From positions 248,001 through 312,000 of the forward strand of contig JAHGAU010000039.1 of the NCBI GenBank assembly GCA_019925105.1: a DNA stretch of 64,000 bases. Direction: 5' to 3'. The DNA is from Niebla homalea (Eukaryota > Ascomycota > Lecanoromycetes > Lecanorales > Ramalinaceae). Under the pieces are notes generated by a model. That model had not been told where the DNA came from, ran no database searches, and saw only the letters and a program-made list of their open reading frames with translations. The position numbers were made by a program, and so were the translations under genes. Below, in pieces: positions 1 through 12,665 of this stretch; position 1 is the first letter of the stretch, and every line of letters begins with the position of its first letter.

Positions 1-1996
1 CCGTTAAATAACTTAGATTGTAAGGAGTTTATTAATTAAATTTAAAAGCTTAAAAAAATAAAAAAAACCTTAATAAAACCTTAATTTAAAAAAGAAGTTC
101 AGGAATTACGGTTTAATTAAGACGGATATTATTAATATAAGCTTTAGTTTTACTAAGTAACTTATATATTTAACTATAGTTTTTACTTAATAAATAACTT
201 TATTAAACCCTTTAAGTTTAACGGTTAAAAACTTAAAGATTAATTATAATTAAAAGAAAAAATAATAAATTAAAAATTTAATTAAAGATAATTTTAATTT
301 TATATTTCCGGATAAACCGCGTAATCTATTATTAAATTTACTTTTTTTCTTAACTTTATTAACTTAGGATAAGGATAAACCGTTATATTTTTTAACCTTA
401 ATATCTTTTAAAATGATTTTAAAACTTATTAAGTTTAAAACCTATAAAAAAGCTATAGTAAATAAATATACCCGGATAAATTAAAAGTCAACGGAAAAGG
501 ATAAATACGGTTCCTTTAAAGAAAATAATACTTAAGTTTTAATTACGTAAAGTTAAATCCTTACCGGCATAATAATATTATAAGGACGGTGGGTTTATAC
601 CCTTAAATATAAAATTAATAATAATATAATTTACTATAAAGTTTAATAAATAATATATAACTTTAAATAATATAAAGGTATTAACTATAATAAAACGTTT
701 ACCTTAATAATAAAACTTATAAGCTATAAGGTTCTTTTTACCTTTATAATGGTTAATAATTAAGATTTAAAGTAAATAAACGTTAAAATAACGTTCCTTT
801 ACGGTTTTATTAAGGAAGAAATATATATAAAATAGTTAAAAAGATAAGAAAATACTAATAAGGACGGTAAGAAACTCTATTATAAGCTTAAAAAAAGCCT
901 ATATAGATTAAAATAATTATTATAGTTATAATATAATTATTTCTAGGAGTTTATAATTATATAAGGTTTAAATTTATCTATACGGATTATTACGTATCCT
1001 TTTACCTTAAAACCGGTATAATTATAATTATATATATAAATAATATTTTAATAATTAATTTATTTAAATAAGGGATTCGGGACTTAAAAGTTATATTTAA
1101 TTAAGAATTCCGTATATTTAACTTAAGTTTAATAAGCTATTACTTAAATATTATTATTATTTAAAATTAATAAAATTGAATAATCCGTTTTAATTAAAAA
1201 ACTTATATTAAAAGGTAATATAAAATTATAATTAATAAAAAGCTTACTTAATATATATATTTATATAAATTAATTTTAGGCCGGAATTATTATTTAAAGG
1301 CTATTAAGTAAAACCGGAGTTTAAATAATAATATTAATCCCCGTAAACTTATTAATATATATTATATTAAGTATATAACCGGATATAGCTTATACGGTAA
1401 TAATTATTAATTAATATTCCGTAAATCCGTTTTATTAATATTAACTATATATAAGGTAAATTATATATTATTTACGGATTATTATATACTTTTAATTAAT
1501 ATATAAGGGTAAGCTTAAGGCTCTTAATGGATATATTGATTCCGATTTTACGGCCGACTTTATCCGTAGGTTAACTTTAAGTTATTTTTTTAACGTAAAA
1601 AGTATACCGATTTATTAATCTTTAAAAAAATAATTAATTATAACGTTATTTATTTATAAAGCCGAATATACGGGATAAATATAAGTTATTAAGGAAGCTA
1701 TTTAATTAAAGGATTTATTAAAATAAATTTAATTTAATTAATTTAAATATATACTTATTATTATAATTTATAATAATAATTAAGGGGCTATTATATTAGC
1801 TAAAAACCCGGTATATTACGTAAGGATAAAGTATATAAATACTTAACTATATTAATTACGGGAATAACTTAAGGTTAATACCGTTAATCTCGAGTATATT
1901 TATATTACAGAGTAAATAATTAACGGGTTAATAAAGGCCCTATTTACTAAAACTTTTATATAGTTTAAACGGGCTTTAAGCCTTAAAAAGCCATTA
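1..1996 (+). pseudogene. Copia-A pol remnant: end of integrase region, reverse transcriptase, RNase H
   Basis: Reading through stops, 872-930 gives KLKKSLYRLK, matching the Copia RT motif KLxKALYGLKQ. At about 1034-1060 YINNILIIN stands where Copia has YVDDILI, both catalytic Asp codons now reading Asn (G to A). At 1529-1610 GYIDSDFTADFIRRLT matches the Copia RNase H signature GYxDADWAGD..TRRST. The polyprotein end reads near 1925-1996 (NGLIKALFTKTFI..FKRALSLKK), like the usual Copia C-terminus. The first 870 bases correspond to the integrase-RT linker and early RT by comparison with 2413-3270 reversed. Loss of the catalytic aspartates and many stops make it a dead copy. Confidence 0.82.
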
Positions 1997-2037
1997 TATC
2001 GATAGTCTAAGGACCTTATACTTATTAATAGCGGACC

Positions 2038-2412
2038 TGATAATAAGCCGGATAATAAATAATAAATAAGTAATAACTATATAAGGGAGCTAGCTATTTA
2101 ATAATTAGGGAGTTAACTAATTAATAACCAGGGGAATTACTTAATAAATACAATAATAAAACCCTTATATAAAAGGATATAACGTTAAGGCCATAAAGGA
2201 GTTATTTAATAAGTAAGATTTACGGGCTATATATAAAGTTTAAAAAGGAGTATTAAATATATAGGATCGTTACTTAAGAGATTACGTGATATAAATCAGA
2301 TTAAATAAGGCAAACGTATTAAACCTAAGTAGGATAGCGGCATATAACCTTATACATAGTCTCACTTTATATATAGTAATAATCAAGCAACTTATACCTC
2401 TCAACTTTAAAA
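2038..2412 (+). repeat. 3' LTR of Copia-A copy 1
   Basis: About 375 bp, starting TGATAATAAGCC and ending CCTCTCAACTTTAAAA. It is the reverse complement of the LTRs at 23357-23708 and 42837-43212, which fixes the borders. The expected terminal CA is degraded. It includes extra copies of a 24-bp internal repeat that the 23357 LTR lacks. Some CpA survives near its right end, so it is less mutated than the pol region. Confidence 0.8.
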
Positions 2413-5400
2413 TTTTACCGTTTTTTTTTTATCCTTTTAATTATTTTATATATATTTCTTTTTTAATAAGACCGTAAAAAAACGTTATTTTAACGTTTAT
2501 TTACTTTAAATCCTAATTATTAACCGTTATAAAAGTAAAAAAAACCTTATAACTTATAAATTTTATTACCGAAATAAATATCTTATTATAATTAATATCT
2601 TTACGTTATTTAAAGTTACGTATTATTTATTAAGCTTTATAATAAATTATATTATTATTAACTTTACGTTTAAGGGTATATATTTACCGTTTTCATAATA
2701 TTATTACGCCGGTAAGGATTTAATTTTATATAATTAAAACTTAAGTATCGTTCTTTTTAAAAGAACCGTATTTATTATTTTCCTTTAATTTTTAATTTAT
2801 CCGGATATATTTATTTATTATAGCTTTTTTATAGGTTTTAAACTTAATAAGTTCCGGAATTATTTTAAAAGATATTAAGGTTAAAAGGTATAATGATTTA
2901 TTTTTGTTTTAAGTTAATAAAGTTAAGAAAAAAAGTGGATTTAATAATATATTATATAGTTTATCCGGAAATATAAGGTTAAGGTTATCCTTAATTAAAT
3001 TCTTAATTTATTATTTTTACCTTTAATTATAATTAATTTTTAAATTTTTAATTATTAAGCTTAAAAAGTCCGATAAAGTTATTTAATAAATAAAGACTAT
3101 AACCGGATATATAGGGTATTTAATAAAAATAAAGTCTATATTAATAATATTTATTTAAATTAAACTATAATTCCCGAACTTCTTTTTTAAATTAAAATCT
3201 TATTAAGGTTTATTTATTTTTTAAGCTTTTAAATTTAATTAATAAACTCTTTACGATCCGAGTTATTTAACGGTATTACCCGTTTTTCTTTAATATATAC
3301 GTTATATACGTTCTTTATTATAAGGTTAAACCGTTTTATCCGTAAATTAATTATTTTAAAGTATTTATTATTTTCTTATTAAAATCTATTAAAATATACG
3401 GTTTTAACCTATTATTAAACTTAATCCGATAACCTATAATTCTTACGTATATAATTAACTTTAAAGTTTATATATAGGATATATTTAATTTTTTATTATA
3501 TTATATTTAATATAATATTACCTTTTTAAGTTATATATATAATATCCGTATAATTATATAATTTACCGTTTAAATTAATTCCGGTTAAAAGCTTTTAAAT
3601 ATACCCCCCATTATCCGTATACCTAGCCTTAATCTTTTTATTAATTTTTTGGTTAATTTTTTTATTAATTGGATTTTATTTAAAGCTTTTGCGTATTATT
3701 ACCTTAAAAATAATCTTATATTATTTTAAATAATTTAAAAGGCCTTAAATATATATTTACCCCCGCCGTTAATTTAAAAACGTTAAATTTTTTAATCCGG
3801 GGGTTATTTATATTTAATTTTAAACTCCTTAAACCATTAAATTACGTTTAATTTATATATTAATAAGTAAACTTTTAATATTATAATCTTATTATTACGG
3901 AAGGTTATATAATATGTTATTCCGTTATACTTTTAAGGATTAATTATCCTTAAAAAATCTATATCAATAAACTTAAACGGGTTTTCTATAAATTTAAAAT
4001 ATCCTTTATATAATTAAAAATATAACTATCCGGTAATATAATACGTATAATAAGCGTTTTTAATTTTATTATTATTATAGCGTTTACGTTTAAGATTTAT
4101 TTTAATTTATACGTTTATTAATTAAAATAATTTTTAAGCTTTAAAATAACCTATATATATATATTAAATAAGTATAGTTAAAAATACGTTAAATATTATT
4201 ATAATAAGGGTAAATTCTTATAAGTTAATTATAAATAAGTTATTTTACTTATTATAAATAAGCTTTTTTTAATTATATATTATTATCCGGACTATTTATA
4301 TTATATTAAGTTAAGCGTTATAATTTAAAAGTTATATTTTAAATATAAGATTAATTAAGTTTACCGGGGAATATATTATATTTATAAATCTTATTTTAAT
4401 AAACTTATTATTTACCTTATATATTATATAAGTAATATTTATACCTTTTATATAGCTTATTCTTATTAATTTAAGCTTTAAAAATAAGGATTAATAAGGT
4501 TTTAACTCCCTTTAAAAGAATCCTTTTTTATAAAAAATATATTAATTATAGTTATTATTAAAGATTATTAACTTCTATAAGTTTATTAAAATAACCGATA
4601 TTATCGTTATTAATTATTATATATACGTTAATAAGTAAAAGTTTATTATTGAAAAATTTATAAACGTAATAACTTTTTTAATAATTTTAAGCTTCTTAAT
4701 ACGGAACTTTATAAACTTTTTTAAGGTAAAAATCTTAATATTTATTTTTAATATATTTATTATTACGCTTTTTTTAAGTATAATATTAATAAATAAGTTT
4801 TTCCCGGGTCTTATTAAAGGTTCTTTTATTATAACCCTTTAACGTATCCTTATAGGTTTATATTGAGATATTTAATTACTGGATAATTACTTAAGTTTCC
4901 TTATTACGGGCCCTTTATATAATATTATAAAATTTAAAGGTACCTAAGCCTTATTATATAGCCGTTTAAGTAAATATTAAGTATTACGTTTATTATAACT
5001 CCTTTAATCTATTTAAGAATATTTAAATAATAAAATAATCCGGGATAATTAAAGAGCTATTAATTACCTTAATTTTAATATAGACTTTTTAATAGCGGTT
5101 ATTATATTTATCGATTATTATATCCGGGATTTTTTGTAAACTTATAAGCTCCTATATAAGCTCCGTATATAGCTTAAACCCTTATAACTTATATTAATCC
5201 TTAAGTTATTTTTAAATGGTATCCGGGCTTTCTATAATATCGATTAAATACTTAATATTAATACCGTAACGGTTTTTTAAGGCTATATATACCTTAAAAT
5301 TTTTTTTTTAACTTTTAAAGGTTATTAATTATTATTTAATCCTTTATTTATTAACTTTATAATATTTATTACCGTTAATTTATTAATAAAGGGATTAAGC

Positions 5401-6382
5401 TTAAAAGAAACACCTTTATAATAAACTTTGTCTTAATCGTTATCGTTAATAAAGTATATAGAAGACGGTATTAATAAAATATTAATTATATTATAATTAT
5501 TAATAATACTTAAGTTTAAGTTTAACGACGTTTAGTATATAATATATTAAAAATTTATTATTTAAGGGTAAAAAGTAACTTACGTTAAATAATAGTATTT
5601 AATTCTTAACGTTTATACCTAGCCTGAAAATAATAATATTTAATAGGTTAATTAAAGGTTCCTTAAACGCTTTTAAATTGAAACTATTATATAACTTCAG
5701 TATTTACGGTAATAAGTAATCCTTATCTTTAACTTAATTTTTATTAATTGAATTAAAATAATCTTCTTTCTTTAAGTTTTTAAGTATAAAGGGAAAAAGG
5801 GTATTTTATATATAATAATATTATCAAATAATAAGGTTTAAATACTATACTTTATATAAGATTATTATATACTTTAAGGTAATAAGTAATATAAAGCTTT
5901 ATTAATTAAAGTATTCTTTATTCCGGTTAAGTTTAAAATGAAACTTTATAACGTATTATAACATTATATATATATCCTTAAGATTATTACCTTTTTTTAT
6001 TTAAGGGCTCTTAATTTTTATAATTAAAGCGTTTAAGCTAATTTTAATTTAAAGGCTTTAATTTTTATAATCCGTAATAAGTAAATTCATTTTAAGTTTA
6101 ATTACTTATTAAAGAATTTAATAATTAATTCTTAACCTTCCTTTCTTAAGGATTAATCTTTACTTTAAGAAATTTAACCGTTAATTATTTATTCCGTTCT
6201 ATATTTACTTTTTAAAATTAAGTTAAAGCGAATAATTTTAAATTATAATATACTTAAATCCGAGTAATTTATTTTTAATTAATCTTAAAAAAACTTAATT
6301 TTAATATAATCTTTAAGGCTTTAAATTTAATAGAGTTCTATAATATATTTAATATTTATTTAACGTTTTAAATTTCTTACTT
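2413..6382 (-). mobile_element. Copia-A copy 2, RT through gag region, RIP-degraded
   Basis: Minus-strand Copia-A internal sequence. Its left part (2413-3270) is the reverse complement of 1-870. The whole stretch is collinear with the minus-strand copy at 24890-26595 plus 39750-42030. It therefore runs, right to left, from the gag/5' region through protease and integrase into the early RT. No LTR is present: the left side stops in RT at the copy 1 junction and the right side is cut by a LINE at about 6383-6403. No frame stays open for more than a few dozen codons. I assign gag, protease and integrase by position and collinearity, not by clear catalytic motifs. Confidence 0.78.
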
Positions 6383-6402
6383 GAATAACTTTAATCCAAA
6401 GA

Positions 6403-7903
6403 GAGGATGGCGACGAACAAAGGGACCCCAGAGGTCCAAAACGATACGTATACGCATAGCTTTCGTAACAGTAAAGAAAGTATATTAAGTATAATAAGTA
6501 AAAGTAATGTAATGGTTAAAAACAAAATAATAAACGGGCAAGTAACCTATATTAACAGAAACGGTAATAACGCGTATAAGTAATATAATAATAATAAGCT
6601 AAATAGCGCTTAAAATAAATAAGGGAATTAAAGTTAATAAAATACGTAGGTATATTAAAGCGCATAAAAAGTATAATAATAATATAGAAATAATAAGTAA
6701 ATAAAGGGGTAAAAAGGCCGGTATAACATTAATAGCGAGGGGTACAGGTAGGGGGAAAAGGCAGGAAGACCGCGGTAAAAGTATTATTAAGGGTATATAA
6801 AAAGGAAATAAGGTTAATAAAAAGGATAGGACTTTAAAGGATTAAAAATAAAAAACGGAGACAATACGTAAATAAGGGCGAAAAAGCAGTAAGGGAGGTA
6901 GTAAAGGCCTTAAAAAGACTCCTTATAATGGAGTAAAAAGATATTATATTAAAAATTTAACCGATATTACGGATTAAGTTAAAAAGCGTAAAGGACTTTT
7001 ATATAAAAGTAAAGGTAAGGCTAAAAGAGGTAAAGCGGCTATAAGGCTTTTAAGGGGTAGTAATAAAAGCGTTAATAAAGGGTAAAAACGGCGGCTTAAA
7101 ATTAAATATATAAAGTAAAAATATAAAAATAATAACCCCTTAAATAAGAAAAAGCTAAACAATGAAAGTAATAAAAAAAATACCCGTAACAGAAAATAAC
7201 GGGATAACGGAGGAAAAAGCGGCCGTATTAATGAAAACGAGGATAATAACGGTCCGCTTATTTAATAATAAAGAAAGGAATATAACTATAAATGAATCCG
7301 CTATAATTAATAAAGGCTTTTAAGATAATAATAGAATTATTAATAGAATAAATTATCGTAATATATAAGTTATAAAGTAAGGATATTTTCCTTAATATAA
7401 TATCTTTAAAGGCGAAAGAAAGCTTAAAAAAATTTAAAGCTTAAATTAATAAAAGAAAATATAAATCGGTTAAAGTTTTATGGTAATTATTTATTATTAT
7501 AATAAATAAGATATACCTATCGTATTTTAAGGAAGCCGAAAAAAAGGCTATATTAAGAAATATAGAAAAAAAGAATATAGTTTTTTATTTAAGGCTTAAG
7601 ATCGTTAATTATAAGTTTCCATTAATAATAAAAAAAACTTAATTCCTTAAAATACGTAAAAAGGTACTTTACCGTTATATTAAGCGTAACGTTAATAAAG
7701 ATATATAATAACGTCTTAAATAAAAAGATTATTAAAAAATGATTTTTTAAGATAACTTAATTGTAAAATAAAGCGGTTAATATTTATTAATATTTTAAAT
7801 ATTAAAATTATAAATATATTATTATAAAATACCTTAATATTATAAAATATACGGTTTACGTTAAGGGTTATAATACCTATAAGTATATAAAGTTAATATT
7901 TAA
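6403..7903 (+). mobile_element. Tad-like LINE copy 1, 5' part with ORF1 remnant
   Basis: The sequence GAGGATGGCGACGAAC at 6403 opens a stretch that recurs at 26620 and 57940, each time followed by the same roughly 1.5 kb, so this is taken as the common 5' end of one LINE family. The stretch corresponds to ORF1 (gag-like) of Tad-clade elements by position upstream of the endonuclease, but ORF1 is too degraded for domain calls. Homology to the copy at 57940 stops at about 7903, upstream of the endonuclease. The first 60 bases keep CpA and are nearly identical in all three copies; the rest is CpA-free. A minus-strand open stretch at 6974-7162 is only a shadow. Confidence 0.72.
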
Positions 7904-8105
7904 AAAAAACGGATAGATCTTATATATAATACGTATTTATATAAATAAATATACTTTTAAATCCTTATTAAATACCGTAAAGTAAGGATAATAAAAGATA
8001 ATAAAAAGTACTTAAAAAGCCTTAATATAAAACCTGAATAAACGCTTTTTACGTTTATTTTATTTTTATTAAATTTAATTTAATTAACATTTCTTAATAT
8101 AATTT

Positions 8106-8189
8106 ACTTAAAATTTAATAATATTATTAAATAATTATAATATTACTTAAAATTTAATAATATTATTAAATAATTATAATATTACTTAA
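8106..8189. repeat. Tandem duplication of a 39-bp unit
   Basis: ACTTAAAATTTAATAATATT and the bases that follow repeat with a period of 39 bp (units starting at 8106 and 8145, with a third start at 8184). The two full units look identical, although the surrounding sequence is strongly mutated, so the duplication is probably younger than the RIP. Confidence 0.8.
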
Positions 8190-8815
8190 TCAAATATATC
8201 CTTATTAAGATTAACTTAAAGGAATATTTAAAATAGTTATAATAATTCCTTTTTCCGTTTAAATAAAAATAATTATAATTTATTTATTACTTATAATCTT
8301 ACCGTATATAAGAATATAATAAATTATTTATTTTAATATTAATTATTCTACGTACTTAACTTTAACCGTAATATATCTAAGGTTATTATTTAAAAACCGT
8401 TAAAGAAATTATATCGGATTATATAAATCTTAAAAATATCGATTTAATTATAATTTATTTTACCCGTACTATTTATAATAATACTTTAATTTTTTCCTTA
8501 AGCTTAACTTTTTATTAATAATAATTTCTTAATAATTATTTATTAATTAACCGTAAAGTTTTTTTAATTATTTTTTAAACATACTTTCCTTATATTGTTT
8601 TTTATCTTTAAAAAATTTTTAAATTTTTAATTAAAATATTACTTTTTCCGCTTTAAATAATATAAATAATAATAATAAAAATATAACGGATAATAATAAT
8701 AATATATTAAACAATAAAGAAAATATATTAAGCGATAAAAAAATTATTCTCTTAAAGTAATTTATAGGATTTTAATTAAAATACTTTTTAAAAGCTTACG
8801 GAAAGTTTTAAAATC

Positions 8816-9200
8816 TTAAATCAAATATTAAAAAAATTAAAAATACTATAAAAATATCGATTATATTTTAACGTATATACTAATTTATACTTTACCGACG
8901 TTATCAATAAATATATAATATTAAATAATATTATAACCTTTTTAGGTAAAAATAAATATTACGGCTTTAAGAAAAACGTATAATATATAAATTATTAAAT
9001 TATTACTTTTCTTTTAATAATAAAAAAAGCTTTTTATTAATCTATTAAATTTATAATTATAACGTTATTTAAGATTAATAAGCTAAAGGTTATAAGATTA
9101 CTTTAAAAGGTCCATTAAGGTTATTTAACTTTTTTAAATAACTTACTTTTATATTCTAAAAAATCAGATTAAGCTAACGTTTTTAATAAGATTATAATAA
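8816..9200 (+). pseudogene. Coding-like remnant of unknown family
   Basis: In the frame starting at 8816 about 125 codons show protein-like composition (stretches such as YFTDVINKYIILNNII and FLGKNKYYGFKKN). Every interruption is TAA, which fits CAA (Gln) codons hit by RIP. Neighbouring frames look less protein-like. I do not recognise the family: no RT, integrase, DDE transposase or helicase motif is visible. It may extend on both sides (about 8650-9880), but the frame cannot be followed with confidence. Alternatives are a decayed transposase or a duplicated host gene. Confidence 0.3.
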
Positions 9201-10955
9201 TAATATAAGCCGATTTACGTTATTAATTATTAATTAAATTAAGTAAGCTATTTTAGAATTATATTTTTAATATTTTTAATTATATTATTATATTTAACCG
9301 TTTTTACTTTTTAAATTTATTCTTAAAAATAATAAAAAAAAATATACCGCTATAATTATAAATATATAAACGCTTTTATCTTTTTTAAAAAAAGATTTAA
9401 TAATATAATAAGATAACTTTTATAGATCTATAAGTAAAATATCCTTATTTTTAACTTTTATATTTTTATAAATTTAATTTACTTAAATACTTTAATTTTA
9501 AAACGTTATATATTTATTTTTATTAATTTATTTATATTATTTTTTATACTTTTTATATAATATTTTATTAATATATATAACGATAAATATTCCAAATATT
9601 ATATTAATTTTAAGGTAAAAAATTTTATTATTATATTATAAGATAAATTAACTTATATCGATAATATTTTCTTATATAAACTATTTATTAATACCCTCCG
9701 TTTTTTTACGTTAATTAAACTTATATTAAACTTTAAAAAACCTTAAAAAGATCCTATCCTTAAACCGTCGTTCTTAATTATTTTAAATAATAAATTAATC
9801 GTTAACCTTCTTACGATTTTAATAATGTAATATTACCTTTTTTTTACGTTATAATAAGTCGCACTATTAATAAAGAAAGGTTAATATTTAAAAAAATATA
9901 TATATAATTATTACTTTATTAAAATTATAATATTTAATTTATATAAATACTTAACTTTAATTATTAACTATAAATATTAGTAATTAAAGTTAAAGTTTAA
10001 AATAAATATATAGTGTTTTATATTTATTTTAGTGAAAATATTAAATATATTAAAAAATACCTTATTTTATAGCTATAAACCGGGAGTATTATATAAATAA
10101 AGTATTTTTAAACTTTCGATTTCTTAAGTATCCTTTTTTATAAACTTAAATATTAAAAATATAAATACGTATATATGTATTTACCGTTAAAAATAAGTCT
10201 TATTAAATATTTATATATTTAAAGTTAAGTTATAATATAATTATAACGATAATAATTATTATTTTATAATATTTATATTAAATCGGATTAAATTTAAATA
10301 ATATATATATATTCTTTATATATCTTTATATTATTTATAAGTCTTTAAAATAATTTTAAAATATATAATTATATCTTAAAATTTTAAGGGACATAATTTA
10401 TAACTTTTATTTAACTTAATTCTTTAAATTAAACGTAAATATTAAAAAATAATAAAAGTATTTAAGGAAACTTAAAAATATTTAAATTAATTATTTTAAA
10501 TTAATTTAAAAATATTATAATAAATAATAATTATTAACTTTAATTATATTATATTAATCTTATTAAATTTAATATACCCCGATTAATAATAATATTAATT
10601 ATTTTATCTTCCATTATTTAATTAATAAGCGAAAATATTAATAATAATTTTTTTATATAATATTAAAGATAATAAGTTAACTATTATAAATTAAGGTATA
10701 TATATAAGTAAATTAGAATTCCCTGAATAATAATAAGCCTATAAGGTAAGCGGTAATTTATAAGATAATTATTTATACTATAAAATAATAAGTAATAAAA
10801 TCCTTTTTACCTTTAATTAATACGTATAATAGCTTACCTGCTTAATAACCGTTTTTAATACCTTACTTTTCCAGGTACCTTTTAAGTATATTAATTTATA
10901 TAGGTTGATACCGTATATTATCTTATATAATATTCTGCCTTTAACTTTTGATTTT

Positions 10956-11008
10956 TTAGCCCTTTTCCTTTTTTTTTATTTTATTTTTAAGAAAAAAAAA
11001 GGGCTAAA
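10956..11008. repeat. Inverted repeat (hairpin-forming) with TTTAGCCC ends
   Basis: TTTAGCCCTTTTCC followed by a T run at 10956-10977 faces AAGAAAAAAAAAGGGCTAAA at 10989-11008, with an 11-base AT-rich spacer. The arms pair over about 20 bases. It is isolated, and no duplicated target flanks it that I can see. It could be the fold-back end of a small DNA element or simply a pyrimidine/purine palindrome. Confidence 0.6.
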
Positions 11009-12045
11009 TAAATAAATAATAATTATACCTATTTACGTATTTACCCCTTAAGATTAATTACTTACGTACCGTTAAATAACGAGACCTATATTAGCTTAAA
11101 TATTACCTATACGTATGATATTAATCCGTATATAGGTATTTATTATAAAATATAATCGTTATAATATTATTTCTTACGTTTTATATCTTTATTTTCCGGT
11201 TTTATATATTTTTATTTTTTTATCGATTTATTAAGTACCTTAAGCTCCCTTTATATACTTTCTTATTATTTCTTATATACGTAAGCCTTTCTTTACTTTT
11301 TAATAATTTATATAAGATTAATATTTAATCTTTTTTTTAAAAAATTTTTTAACTTTTTACTTCTTCCTTCCTTCCTTCTTTTACGGTTAAAGTATTATTT
11401 AAATTACGTATTAATATACTTTTAATTATTATTATTATTACTCTTAAATATTAATAATTATATAAGGTTACTTATAAGTATTAATTAACTTAAAAAATAA
11501 AAAGCTTTATTTCCTTTTTTAATTTAAATCTTAAATAATAACTTAAAATATAATATTAATAAAGATAAAAAATATTAAGAAAAAATTAATAACAATACCG
11601 TAATTTAAATATAATTTAAAAATTAATATCCTAAAATAATATAAATATAAAATTAAGATTAATTTATTTAATTAAGTTAAAAAAATCTATACTTATAAAA
11701 TACTATATTAAAAATACAATTTAAAAAAAGATAACTTATTATTTATTAAAAGTAAAAAAATTAAAAAATATAATATTAAAATAAAAGGGTATAATATTAA
11801 AATAAAAAAGTAAAGTATTAAAGGTATAAAGTAAGCCGAGATTATACGTATAATACCTATTTACGGACTTATATTGAAAGGATAGTAATTTATTAAAAGG
11901 CTATTAATATTATAATAGGGAGATAAGCTCTTTATAAAATTTTTATTTCCCTTATTACTATAAACCTAAATAATTAATAACGTAATTATAATACGTATAT
12001 TTAATAGTTTTAATTTATAATTATAATAATAGAATTTCGGCTCTT

Positions 12046-12242
12046 AAGATTATAATAATAAGATTATAACGATAAGATTATAACGATAAGATTATAACGA
12101 TAAAATTACGATAATAAGATTACGACGATAAGATTATAACGATAAGATTGTGACGATAAGATTATGACGATAAGATTATAACGATAAGATTACGACGATA
12201 AGATTGCGACGATAAGATTATAACGATAAGATTATAATGATA
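12046..12242 (+). repeat. 14-bp minisatellite, about 14 units
   Basis: The unit GATAAGATTATAAC repeats head to tail. Variation sits mainly at the four bases after GATT: ATAAC, ACGAC, GCGAC, GTGAC and ATGAC all occur. These are the transition products expected from one GCG/ACG-type ancestor. One unit is shortened or altered near 12100-12115. Confidence 0.9.
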
Positions 12243-12475
12243 ATTTCGACTTAAGATTATAATGATAAAGTTTAACCCTTAAGATTACGATAGTTATTAA
12301 ATAAAAATTATAATAATAAATTTCAACTTAAGATTATAATAATATAATTTCAATTTAAGATTACGACTTAAAATTACAATAATAAATCTTAATTTAAAAT
12401 TATAATAATAGAATTTTAATTTTTAAAATTATAACGATAAAATTTTAATTTAAGATTATAATAATAAATTAATTT
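12243..12475 (+). repeat. Degenerate continuation of the minisatellite
   Basis: Irregular repeats of AAGATTATAATAATA joined by TTTCAACTTAAG-like linkers continue right of the array at a looser period of about 25-36 bp. They look like an older, decayed part of the same expansion. A single similar linker (TTTCGGCTCTTAAG) also stands just left of the array near 12033. Confidence 0.6.
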
Positions 12476-12489
12476 AATCCGAAAATTAA

Positions 12490-12665
12490 ATACTTAAAGT
12501 TACGTTAATAAAATCGTAATTATAAATTAATTTAAATAAATATTATCCTAATTTAAATTACGTTATTAATATTATTATAAATTAAAAAAAATATACCTTA
12601 ATATTACGCTAATAAAATCATAATTATTTTTATTTTTATTTAAATTATATCGTTAATATTACGGT
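12490..12665 (+). repeat. Two imperfect direct repeats of about 100 bp
   Basis: TTACGTTAATAAAATCGTAATTA near 12500 recurs as TTACGCTAATAAAATCATAATTA near 12603, each followed by an AT-rich stretch ending in a similar TTACGTTATTAATATTA / TATCGTTAATATTACGG block. The differences are mostly transitions. Confidence 0.5.

Larger units (their letters stand above)
1..2412 (+). mobile_element. Copia-A copy 1, 3' part (Ty1/Copia LTR retrotransposon), RIP-degraded
   Basis: The element enters from the left edge and ends with its 3' LTR at 2412. It carries the downstream part of a Copia polyprotein followed by an LTR, so it is plus-oriented. The identification rests on reverse transcriptase and RNase H motifs in Copia order and on reverse-complement matches to three minus-strand copies in the window (2413-6382, 14900-17212, 23357-42578). 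CpA and TpG are nearly absent and every frame is full of TAA stops, so it cannot make a protein. It probably inserted into the minus-strand Copia-A next to it, since that copy is broken inside the RT region exactly where this one ends; the other half would lie left of the window. Confidence 0.85.

Noticed and set aside
6974..7162. 62-codon open frame on the minus strand
   Set aside because: Antisense to the LINE ORF1 remnant. The composition (Leu, Phe, Tyr only) is what AT-rich RIP sequence gives, and the frame is not open in the other two copies.
10956..11008. Rho-independent-type terminator
   Set aside because: The hairpin followed by AT-rich sequence looks like one, but the context is a fungal nuclear repeat region with no bacterial gene upstream.
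12046..12242. CRISPR array
   Set aside because: Units of 14 bp are contiguous, without spacers; this is a minisatellite.
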